From: Virgibacillus chiguensis
GTDB lineage: Bacteria > Bacillota > Bacilli > Bacillales > Amphibacillaceae
Assembly: GCF_900129865.1 (NCBI RefSeq)
Contig: NZ_FQXD01000002.1
Location: 352,440 to 416,439 of the forward strand
DNA length: 64,000 nt
Direction: 5' to 3'
The position numbers were made by a program, and so were the translations under genes. Each line of letters opens with the position of its first letter. Within the stretch, counting starts at the first letter, position 1. This document shows positions 53,438-61,358 of this stretch, one piece after another. Under the pieces are notes generated by a model. That model was given only the letters and a program-made list of their open reading frames with translations, did not search any database and was not told the DNA's origin.

Positions 53438-54216
53438 ATTCTTCCTCCTGCAGGTAGTGATTCCGTTACTATTGTATTTTCAAGTGTACCTACCTTTTCA
53501 ATTTCTATTTGTACACGTTCATTTGCTTTTACTCGTGGAGGATTCTCAGGTATACCTACTAATAATACATCTCCTTTTGCAAGTGTCATAAACTCAGTTA
53601 CATCACAAAGCAATTTTTCTACGGATCGAATCAATTGATTTGTATTACTACGCTGTTTAACTACTCCATTAACGAGAACACGAACCTCTAAGTTATTAGG
53701 ATTATCTACTGCGGTTTTATCCATAATCCATGGCCCAATTGGACAAAAGCCATCTCGTGCTTTTTCCTTTACCGATGGACGATAAACACTATCATGCGGA
53801 ATGCTAACATCATTGGCAATTGTATATCCTTTAATATAATCTAGCGCGTTAGCTTCCGATACTTTCTTTGCCGTTTTTGCAATCACAATCCCTAATGCTG
53901 CACCTATTTCCACCGCGCTTTCAGGACAAGGAATAGAAGATGCTGTTGCAGCAAATGTATTCATCGGTTTTATATAGAGAATGGGTGCCTTAGGTGGCTT
54001 TTCATAGGGTGCTTCATTCATAGCTGGCTTTAATTGCTCATAGGCACCATGGTAGTTTAATAATGTCCCGTATACAGTTCCATTTATAGGAATTTCCAAT
54101 GGTATTTGATCTGCTTTATAGGTGGTGTTCCCTATCATAATCGTTTGCTTCCTTAAATCCACTCTACCTTCTTGTAAAGGCCCTACTCCTGACAACTTCA
54201 TATAAATTGTCTGCAC
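53434..54216 (-). CDS. HpaG1-type fumarylacetoacetate-hydrolase family subunit
   Basis: The 260-aa protein matches the N-terminal half of HpaG: P-Y-E-K-P-P-K-A-P-I-L-Y-I-K-P near 68, E-I-G-A-A-L-G near 97, R-D-G-F-C-P-I-G near 150 and G-I-P-E-N-P near 223. With HpaG2 it converts 5-oxopent-3-ene-1,2,5-tricarboxylate to 2-hydroxyhepta-2,4-dienedioate. The GTG at 54216 is nine bases after AGGAAGG; a GTG at 54225 touches that site and is less likely. Confidence 0.85.
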   Translation of the reverse strand: MQTIYMKLSGVGPLQEGRVDLRKQTIMIGNTTYKADQIPLEIPINGTVYGTLLNYHGAYEQLKPAMNEAPYEKPPKAPILYIKPMNTFAATASSIPCPESAVEIGAALGIVIAKTAKKVSEANALDYIKGYTIANDVSIPHDSVYRPSVKEKARDGFCPIGPWIMDKTAVDNPNNLEVRVLVNGVVKQRSNTNQLIRSVEKLLCDVTEFMTLAKGDVLLVGIPENPPRVKANERVQIEIEKVGTLENTIVTESLPAGGRI

Positions 54217-54316
54217 TATTTTCACCCTTCCTCACTCGTTGCATTAAAATGACATCATAACGTAAGCAGGATTCGAAAAAAGTTGTTATTTTCAAATATA
54301 TTTAAGATGAAGAAGC

Positions 54317-55237
54317 CTACGTTTGCTGCAACACCTTTCCATAATCCATTAAGGTTTCATATATTTCGTTCTGTAATTTCTCAGAGGGAACATCCATTGG
54401 CAAACGTAATACTGGTTCAATTTTCCCCATCATGCCAAGCGCTGCTTTAACGGGAGCAGGATTCGTATCTTTAAATAAAACATCATTTAACTTCATTAGT
54501 TCAAAGTGCAAATTCTGTGCCTGTTCAACATCACCTTCTGCCCAGGCATTATGCATATCAGCTACTTTTTTCGGCTCGACATTCGACGTTGCACTAATTG
54601 ATCCTGCTCCACCAATTGCAAGCATAGGATAACAAAGCAGTTCAATACCTGAAAACAGCATAAAATCTCTTCCACAATGAAGCAATACACGATTTACATG
54701 CTCAAAATCTTTATTCGATTCCTTAACACCAATAATATTAGGACATTCTTCCCTTAATCTAGCTAATGTTTCCACTTCCATATTGACAGCTGTCCGACCT
54801 GGTATATTATAGACAATAATCGGTATGTCTACTGCATCAGCTACGGTTTTAAAATGCTTAAATAAAGCGTGCTGATTTGGTTTATTATAGTACGGAACAA
54901 TGACCATAGCAGCATCCGCACCAATCTCTTGAGCTTTTTTCGTTAGGTACATCGTTTCTTCATGATTTGTAGAACCTGTTCCAGGAGCAAATGGCACTCT
55001 TCCACGAATGGCTTTGTGGGCATTTTCCATTACGTAAACACGTTCTTCTAAAGTAAGCGAGCTTGGTTCTCCCGAAGTTCCCGTAACAGAAATAGCATGT
55101 GTTCCATTTTGAAGTTGATAGTCAATTAATTCTGTTTGTTTTTCATAATCTACTTCATAATTTGCTTTAAAAGGCGTAATTAACGGAGTAACAGACCCTC
55201 TTAATCGTTGTTTTATATTCTCATAGTTTTTAACCAA
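54317..55237 (-). CDS. DapA-family lyase, probable aldolase of the 4-hydroxyphenylacetate pathway
   Basis: The 306-aa protein is of the dihydrodipicolinate synthase/N-acetylneuraminate lyase family: G-T-S-G-E near 55, Y-Y-N-K-P near 115, Y-N-I-P-G-R near 142 and the Schiff-base Lys in G-V-K-E-S near 170. It lies between hpaD and hpaG1, so it probably replaces the class II aldolase HpaI and splits 2,4-dihydroxyhept-2-enedioate to pyruvate and succinate semialdehyde. Lysine biosynthesis is the alternative but does not fit the context. TTG at 55237 fits AGGAAGGG better than ATG at 55246. Confidence 0.8.
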   Translation of the reverse strand: MVKNYENIKQRLRGSVTPLITPFKANYEVDYEKQTELIDYQLQNGTHAISVTGTSGEPSSLTLEERVYVMENAHKAIRGRVPFAPGTGSTNHEETMYLTKKAQEIGADAAMVIVPYYNKPNQHALFKHFKTVADAVDIPIIVYNIPGRTAVNMEVETLARLREECPNIIGVKESNKDFEHVNRVLLHCGRDFMLFSGIELLCYPMLAIGGAGSISATSNVEPKKVADMHNAWAEGDVEQAQNLHFELMKLNDVLFKDTNPAPVKAALGMMGKIEPVLRLPMDVPSEKLQNEIYETLMDYGKVLQQT

Positions 55238-55492
55238 ATGAATCATCCCTTCCTATTATTTTCACATCTATTCCAAATGAATAACATACATCTTTTATAA
55301 ATAATCACCACAGATGGCAAGCGTATGACCTAAACCCTTTCATAATTAGGGGGACCATCTAGCATCTGATTACAATACGCTTGTATTAGGAGACTTACAG
55401 CTTCTCCCCTTACATGGAGAATAAACGAAAAGAATCAAGACGAAATATAATGAGATGAGATGCTAATGAAATTCTTGCACACTTTTTTCATG

Positions 55493-56479
55493 CTACATGA
55501 TAAATTGTGGCTTACTTTTTTTCAGTTTAGGCTGCTGTAATGCTATTTTTTGACCGGTTTGTATATCTAAAACGTCTGAAGCTTCATCAAACCAGCTGTC
55601 TGGAGCTTCATGTCCCCAAAAGGTTTGCCGCATTGGATCATCCAATTCCCATTTTATAGGTTTGAAATCAGGGTCACTCGTTAAATAATCACCATTATAT
55701 AGTTCGATTCGGTGTCCATCTGGATCTCTCACGTATAGGAAAAAAGCGTTCGAAAGCCCATGGCGACCAGGTCCTCTTTCTATGTTGGTGCTATATCCTG
55801 CCGCTGCTAGCACATCACATCCATCAATGAGGCTCATAGGATCTTTTAACCAAAATCCAATATGATGTAAACGGGGGCCTACTCCATTCATAAACGCAAC
55901 GTCATGAACAGAAGGCTTACGATGAAGCCAAGCTGCCCATATTTTTTGATGTTCCCCTACTGTGTACTCTGAACAGGCAAAATCTAGTTTGTGCAAATAA
56001 TAGTGGTAAGCTGTTTCCACATCGCGCACCATACAGTTAAAATGATCAATTCGTTGAACTTTTGCACCTGTGTGCAAATCATACCGTTGTAAGAGTCGCT
56101 CCACTGCCTCCATTTCTGCATAAAATTCTATAGGAATACCTGTTATATCCTGCACACGAATTGTTTGACCAACAGCAGGCTGTTCTCCTGCTTTGATCCG
56201 CTTTACTTCTCTTCCTTGACGCCTAAAAAAACTTTCAAGTTCATCTATATCTTTTTCTGAGGTCACTTTGTAACTAATTACTTCCACAGCTGGCTCTTGT
56301 TTCTGTTTTAACCATAAACTATGATGATTATGCTCTTCTAAACCACGAAGAAACAAATTTTCATTATCAGTATCCGTGACGACAAATCCAAGTTTTTCGT
56401 AAAATAAACGCGATTTTTCTATATCGGTAACATGTAAGACAGCACGACCGGCACGTATAATATTAAAATTCACCTTCAT
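55493..56479 (-). CDS. hpaD: 3,4-dihydroxyphenylacetate 2,3-dioxygenase
   Basis: The 328-aa extradiol ring-cleavage dioxygenase has two vicinal-oxygen-chelate domains. Metal ligands are visible in the second: His in R-I-D-H-F-N near 148, His in R-L-H-H-I-G-F near 207 and Glu in H-R-I-E-L-Y-N-G-D near 260. It opens homoprotocatechuate by meta cleavage. The start is the ATG at 56479 after AAAGGGGGCTTG. It follows hpaE closely. Confidence 0.92.
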   Translation of the reverse strand: MKVNFNIIRAGRAVLHVTDIEKSRLFYEKLGFVVTDTDNENLFLRGLEEHNHHSLWLKQKQEPAVEVISYKVTSEKDIDELESFFRRQGREVKRIKAGEQPAVGQTIRVQDITGIPIEFYAEMEAVERLLQRYDLHTGAKVQRIDHFNCMVRDVETAYHYYLHKLDFACSEYTVGEHQKIWAAWLHRKPSVHDVAFMNGVGPRLHHIGFWLKDPMSLIDGCDVLAAAGYSTNIERGPGRHGLSNAFFLYVRDPDGHRIELYNGDYLTSDPDFKPIKWELDDPMRQTFWGHEAPDSWFDEASDVLDIQTGQKIALQQPKLKKSKPQFIM

Positions 56480-56489
56480 CAAGCCCCCT

Positions 56490-57995
56490 TTATTTTCCAA
56501 ATTGTGGAATATAGTGATCTTTCAATGCAATATGAATAATTTGCGTTTCTGTATAAAAATCAAATGCGTAATGCCCACCTTCACGACCTATACCACTATG
56601 CTTAGATCCTCCAAATGGCGTCCTTAAATCCCTTACATTTTGAGCATTAACCCATAACATTCCTGAATCAATGGCTTGAGCAACCCGATGCCCACGTTGT
56701 ATATCTTTTGTCCACACATAACCTGCAAGCCCGTAGCGGACATCATTAGCTAAATGAATTACTTCCGCTTCATCCGTGAATGTCATTGCTGCTATGACAG
56801 GGCCAAAAATTTCTTCCTGAACGATACGCATATCATTTTTCGCATGGAGAATTAAAGTCGGCGGAACATAGTTTCCCACACTATTCCTTGGTGCATGGCC
56901 ACTTATTACTTCACAACCTTCTTCTTTTGCTAAATCCAAATAACTCCGCACATTTTCATAATGTTCTTTATGAATTAACGGTCCTACTTGTGTATTTTCA
57001 TTAAGCGGATCTCCAACTTTTATATTGAAAATTCGTTCTTTTAACTGTTCAATAAATGTGGAAGCGATACTTTCATGTACATAGAGACGTGAATTAGCTG
57101 TACAACGCTCCCCATTGAAAGAGAAAATTCCCCATGTACATGCATCTAACGCTCTTTCTACATCTGCATCTTCAAACACTATAATCGGTGACTTGCCACC
57201 AAGTTCCATCGAAAAACGCTTTAAGCTATCCGCTCCATTTTTCATAATTTCTGAACCTGTTGTTGTTTCTCCAGTGAATGAGATTAAAGGCACATCAGGA
57301 TGTGACACCAGTGCTGCTCCAGCTGTTTCTCCATAACCATGAACAACATTAAACACACCATCTGGCAACCCTACTTTATCTATAATTTCCGCTAAACGAT
57401 TCGCTGTTAACGGTGACCATTCTGCTGGTTTTAACACGACAGTATTTCCAGTAGCAAGTGCAGGTGCAAGCTTCCAAGTTTCTAACATAAATGGTGCATT
57501 CCAAGGTGTAATTAAACCAGCTACTCCAACAGGCTTATGAATGGTGTAATTTAAAAATTCATCGTCTACTTGATATGCTTCTCCAACCATCCTTGTTGCA
57601 ACCATTTCTGCATAAAAACGAAAATTATATGCTGCTCTACTTACCATTTTTTTTGTCTGACTTATTGGCAACCCCGTATCAAATGACTCGAGTGGCGCAA
57701 TTTCGTCAATATGTTCATCGATGACTTCGGCAATTTTATAAATATAAGCCAGCCTTTCCTTTATTTTTAACTGCCCCCACTCACCGTAAAATGCTTTTTT
57801 AGCAGCATTTACAGCTAAATCTATATCCGCTTTATTCCCTGACGCTACTTGATTGATCGTTTGATTGGTAAATGGACTAATATTTTCAAAGACTTCCTCC
57901 TGAACTGCAGAAACAAATTTCCCATTAATATAATGTGGAACATCCTTCACTTGTTGCTTCATTTCTAAATGTTGTTCTGTTATTTGATTTGTCAT
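56490..57995 (-). CDS. hpaE: 5-carboxymethyl-2-hydroxymuconate semialdehyde dehydrogenase
   Basis: The 501-aa aldehyde dehydrogenase shows the P-W-N-A-P near 153, Glu in E-L-G-G-K near 253 and nucleophile Cys in N-G-E-R-C-T near 287. It oxidises the ring-cleavage product with NAD. The ATG at 57995 follows AAAGGGGCGGATAAGT; an upstream frame start at 58019 lacks a site. It sits between hpaC and hpaD. Confidence 0.92.
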   Translation of the reverse strand: MTNQITEQHLEMKQQVKDVPHYINGKFVSAVQEEVFENISPFTNQTINQVASGNKADIDLAVNAAKKAFYGEWGQLKIKERLAYIYKIAEVIDEHIDEIAPLESFDTGLPISQTKKMVSRAAYNFRFYAEMVATRMVGEAYQVDDEFLNYTIHKPVGVAGLITPWNAPFMLETWKLAPALATGNTVVLKPAEWSPLTANRLAEIIDKVGLPDGVFNVVHGYGETAGAALVSHPDVPLISFTGETTTGSEIMKNGADSLKRFSMELGGKSPIIVFEDADVERALDACTWGIFSFNGERCTANSRLYVHESIASTFIEQLKERIFNIKVGDPLNENTQVGPLIHKEHYENVRSYLDLAKEEGCEVISGHAPRNSVGNYVPPTLILHAKNDMRIVQEEIFGPVIAAMTFTDEAEVIHLANDVRYGLAGYVWTKDIQRGHRVAQAIDSGMLWVNAQNVRDLRTPFGGSKHSGIGREGGHYAFDFYTETQIIHIALKDHYIPQFGK

Positions 57996-58062
57996 ACTTA
58001 TCCGCCCCTTTGTAAACATTCCGAATATAATATATCTGTACTATATAATTTTTAAAGACAGA

Positions 58063-58539
58063 TTAATTTACGTATTCTGCAGGCTCATATTTTCCATACT
58101 GTCCCTTATAAAAAGTTAACGGACTGCCTTGGTTAGACTCCATTGCTATTACTTTACCAATAAAAAGGGTATGATCCCCTACTTCAAAAGCCTGCTCCAC
58201 TTCACAAACAACGGAAACAAGCGCATCTTGAATAATTGGGACACAATGAAGGATTTCAAATGGTATTTCCTCGCATCTTTTAGCTTGATTGGCAAAATGC
58301 ATGGATATATCTTGTTGCGTATCTGTTAGAACATTAACTGCAAACTTATTAGATTTATGCAGTTTTGTTAACATGTTCGCTCGATTATCTATCGATACTG
58401 TAATTAATTTCGGCTCTAAGGAAACGGACATAAATGCGTTTGCTGTCATACCATGGATCTCTTCTCCTATTTTAGTTGTAATGACAGTAACTCCAGTTGC
58501 GAAGCGCCCCATTGCATTTCGGAAAGCTCTACTATCCAT
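58063..58539 (-). CDS. hpaC: Flavin reductase component of 4-hydroxyphenylacetate 3-monooxygenase
   Basis: The 158-aa protein is a DIM6/NTAB-type flavin reductase: F-R-N-A-M-G-R-F-A-T-G-V-T-V-I-T near 5, G-M-T-A-N-A-F near 30 and D-H-T-L-F-I-G near 128. It supplies reduced flavin to HpaB. The ATG follows AAAGGAGGTTAAATCTT. A family A repeat separates it from hpaB. Confidence 0.88.
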   Translation of the reverse strand: MDSRAFRNAMGRFATGVTVITTKIGEEIHGMTANAFMSVSLEPKLITVSIDNRANMLTKLHKSNKFAVNVLTDTQQDISMHFANQAKRCEEIPFEILHCVPIIQDALVSVVCEVEQAFEVGDHTLFIGKVIAMESNQGSPLTFYKGQYGKYEPAEYVN

Positions 58540-58618
58540 AAGATTTAACCTCCTTTATGTTATTGAAGCTTTCTTTTTCCTTGCTTTAAATTTCTAATTT
58601 ATTTATTTTTTGACTACT

Positions 58619-58711
58619 TTAGAAAAACTTAGCTTGTCGCCAAGTCTTATGGCGAATGGCGTAGTTTTTCTTATACTATAAACCTATAGACTTTTATGCT
58701 TTCCTATAGTG
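58619..58711 (+). repeat. Family A repeat between hpaB and hpaC, entering the hpaB coding end
   Basis: This is a textbook copy: TTAGAAAAACTTAGCTTGTCG, CCAAGTCTTATGGCGAATGG, CGTAGTTTTTCTTATACTATA, AACCTATAGACTTTTATGC and TTTCCTATAGTG. Its right end (from 58694) is inside hpaB and supplies the stop and the last five codons. Confidence 0.85.
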
Positions 58712-60145
58712 TAAAAAATCGCTCACTTGCGCTTTATAAGTTTGTTTATCATACTTATCAAAATAAGCCATTCCCATCTTAATTGGGTCACCAAAGAAAT
58801 AATATTCATAATGGGTCTGCCTGCTTCCAAACGCACTCATTGTTAAGTCCCACGCTAAGCGAAAGATCTGTACACGCTCATATCCTTGGACATTTTTCCC
58901 TTGCATCGCACGGTGAAGAATAGGTCCAATCTCCTCATTTTCAAAGTCAGCCTGTGTTGGAATCCCCATCATTCCAGATGCTCCCAAAATTCGAATGATT
59001 TCTGCCATCCGTGGATATACACGCGGGAACCAATTTCTAGCTGCATCAAGCGCCGCAAAGTCCGGTGTCATCATTCCCCATTTATCGAGCTTAGCATTAT
59101 GTTCTGCACGGAATAAATGTGACTTCATCGTTTCTAATGTAAGCATAATTTCTGTCCCTTTATCTTTCACGTGCTGAAAGCCATCAATACCGATAGAATC
59201 CATTAATGTCAGCACAACACCAAGTAAAAATTCTGTTTTTGCAATATCTTTTATGACTACTTGATGCGTCATATGAACGACAGCATTCGTTTCACCAAAT
59301 GCCCGGTTACAAATGGATGAATTCTCCAGCACAAAAATACGGTCCCATGGTACTAATACATGATCAAAAGCAACGATTGTATCCCCTTCCTCAAACTGTT
59401 GGCTTAACGGGTGATCGTATGAATTATCACTATAGACAAAAGCTTCACGGCTTAAATATTTTAGACCTGGCGTATTATTTGGGATTGCAAAGGCTAAGGA
59501 GTAAGGGTCATCCAACTCACCTGATTTTTTAACTGTTGAAGGAAAAACTAAAATTTCGTCCGTGATTGCTCCTTGTGTTGCTAGCAAGCGAATTCCATCA
59601 ACTACGACTCCATCATCGTTTTTCTCTACAACATGTAATGCTACATTTGCGTCTTTTTGCTTTGCTTGTATTTTTGCCCGGTTTACTTGAGGATGAATTA
59701 ATGTATGCGTCAAGCTAATATCATTTTCCCGAGCAAACGCTGCATAATTTCTAGCGTTTTCAGCAAACATCGGATCTCCTTCAGCATAAAATTCACTTGC
59801 CTGCCCCATTGCCATGACATCCGCATTTAAATAGTCAGGTGACCTTCCCATTACCCCTTTTGTAAAACTTTGCCATTCCATAATGGCTTCTCTACGCTCC
59901 ATTAATTCATCTATCGTTGTCGGCACCATAAATGTTTTACTTACTTGATCGCCTGTTGTTGGTGATGTATAGAGCATTTTCTCTGGCTTTTCATATTGGA
60001 GATCATATAGCTTTGCCATCGTTTGGGTGACATTTTTAAAGAGACGATGCTCTGTTACATCTTGAACCCTTTCTCCCTGGATATACACATTATTATTTGC
60101 TTCCTTTAAACGTTGAATATACTGTTGTCCTGTTTTAGCTGGCAT
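58694..60145 (-). CDS. hpaB: 4-hydroxyphenylacetate 3-monooxygenase, oxygenase component
   Basis: The 483-aa protein is an HpaB-type FADH2-dependent monooxygenase, with G-R-S-P-D-Y near 99, H-P-Q-V-N-R near 150, F-D-H-V-L-V-P-W-D near 258 and G-A-S-G-M-M-G-I near 396. It hydroxylates 4-hydroxyphenylacetate to 3,4-dihydroxyphenylacetate with HpaC. The ATG follows GAGGAGGGAAACT. The last residues H-Y-R-K-A and the TAA stop lie in a family A repeat, so the original C-terminus appears altered by its insertion. First gene of the hpa operon; a divergent LysR gene probably controls it. Confidence 0.92.
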   Translation of the reverse strand: MPAKTGQQYIQRLKEANNNVYIQGERVQDVTEHRLFKNVTQTMAKLYDLQYEKPEKMLYTSPTTGDQVSKTFMVPTTIDELMERREAIMEWQSFTKGVMGRSPDYLNADVMAMGQASEFYAEGDPMFAENARNYAAFARENDISLTHTLIHPQVNRAKIQAKQKDANVALHVVEKNDDGVVVDGIRLLATQGAITDEILVFPSTVKKSGELDDPYSLAFAIPNNTPGLKYLSREAFVYSDNSYDHPLSQQFEEGDTIVAFDHVLVPWDRIFVLENSSICNRAFGETNAVVHMTHQVVIKDIAKTEFLLGVVLTLMDSIGIDGFQHVKDKGTEIMLTLETMKSHLFRAEHNAKLDKWGMMTPDFAALDAARNWFPRVYPRMAEIIRILGASGMMGIPTQADFENEEIGPILHRAMQGKNVQGYERVQIFRLAWDLTMSAFGSRQTHYEYYFFGDPIKMGMAYFDKYDKQTYKAQVSDFLHYRKA

Positions 60146-60221
60146 AGTTTCCCTCCTCTAATAATAAACGCTTACATTTTCTCCTGGTGCACATTTCTGA
60201 ATAATTCTTTTAATTAGAATA

Positions 60222-60240
60222 ATAGCATTATTTCTGCTAT
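60222..60240. promoter_or_regulatory. Candidate LysR-type operator between hpaB and the LysR gene
   Basis: ATAGCA and TGCTAT form an inverted repeat with a 7-base centre, resembling LysR boxes (short palindromes in AT-rich divergent promoters). It lies 77 bases before hpaB and 220 bases before the regulator gene. Confidence 0.5.
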
Positions 60241-60341
60241 ATTCATATTATCTATTTCATTAACAAACTATATAAAATTTATATACCAAAGCTTCATAAG
60301 ACATACATGATCCTCTGTATTTAAATTAATCGCAGCACAAT

Positions 60342-60453
60342 CTTGGCGCTTTTTTACGAGTGAGGAGGGTCAAGCACGTAAACAATTTTGAGGAGCAAAA
60401 CAAATAAAATGGTAAAAATAATGGGTGAACGCCTAAATATAGTATACAAGGAG
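60342..60453 (+). repeat. Family C repeat, internally shortened, ending in the LysR ribosome binding site
   Basis: It keeps GCGCTTTTTTACGAGTGAGGA with GGTCAAGC, ACAATTT, AAACAAATAAAATGG, and the tail ACGCCTAAATATAGTATAC plus AAGGAG. The last six bases are the Shine-Dalgarno sequence of the LysR gene (TTG at 60462). Confidence 0.7.
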
Positions 60454-60461
60454 TGCTAAAA

Positions 60462-61346
60462 TTGGATTTAAGACAATTAAGATATTTTCAAACGATTGCC
60501 AGAGAAGGACAAATCACACGTGCAGCAAAAAAATTGCATATAGCTCAGCCACCCTTAAGTCAAAGCTTAAAAGCTTTAGAAACCGAATTAGGCGTCAAAT
60601 TAATGGAGCGTAATGGCAGGAAAATGGAATTAACAGAGGCAGGTAATATTTTATACCAAAAAACAATTCACCTGTTTGAGTATGTGGAAGAGACCTGCAT
60701 AGAGGTGAAAGATACAGCAGCAGGTATAAAAGGAATACTATCCATTGGTTGTGTAAAAACATGCTTTCCGCAAATACCAAAAAAGCTTAAATATTTTCAT
60801 AGGAAATATCCGAATGTTCATTTTCAGCTCAAAGAAGGTGATTCTTACTTGCTTGCAGAAGAACTGATCCAGCGATCCATTGATCTAGCAGTTGTTCGCT
60901 TACCTCTTGATATGAGCCTTTTTGCTAAACAATCTCTTCCTAGTGAAAACTACATAGCTGTCATACCGGAAAGTTGGTCTACTACTTCAACCGCCAAAGC
61001 CATTACCATGAAAAAATTAAGTGAGTTGCCATTACTACTCTTACACCGCATCCAAGGACAAGGGCAATATGAGTTAATTCTTGAGCAATTTGAAAACCAC
61101 CGTTTATCACCAAAAATTATTTGTGAGTGTCCAGATGTGGACATGATCTTGCAATTAGTAAGTGAACAGGTAGGAGCAACTATCATTCCAGAATTGACGC
61201 TACAAAATCATCCATTACGTGGTTTGAAACAACTACCTATTAAAGATCATTCCTTCTCTTCTCACTCAGCAATCATTTGGCTAAAAAATCGCTACTTACC
61301 AAAAAGCGCCAAACGTTTTATTGAACTATTTACAGGTGATAAATGA
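60462..61346 (+). CDS. LysR-family transcriptional regulator, probably of the hpa operon
   Basis: The 294-aa protein has an N-terminal LysR helix-turn-helix (L-R-Q-L-R-Y-F-Q-T-I-A-R-E-G-Q-I-T-R-A-A-K...) and a periplasmic-binding-like effector domain from about 90. The TTG at 60462 is eight bases after AAGGAG; a GTG at 60453 overlaps that site. It is divergent from hpaB, the usual layout for regulation of an aromatic pathway, with 4-hydroxyphenylacetate or a metabolite as likely effector (inferred). Confidence 0.87.
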   Translation: MDLRQLRYFQTIAREGQITRAAKKLHIAQPPLSQSLKALETELGVKLMERNGRKMELTEAGNILYQKTIHLFEYVEETCIEVKDTAAGIKGILSIGCVKTCFPQIPKKLKYFHRKYPNVHFQLKEGDSYLLAEELIQRSIDLAVVRLPLDMSLFAKQSLPSENYIAVIPESWSTTSTAKAITMKKLSELPLLLLHRIQGQGQYELILEQFENHRLSPKIICECPDVDMILQLVSEQVGATIIPELTLQNHPLRGLKQLPIKDHSFSSHSAIIWLKNRYLPKSAKRFIELFTGDK

Positions 61347-61358
61347 AATGAGGAAGAA

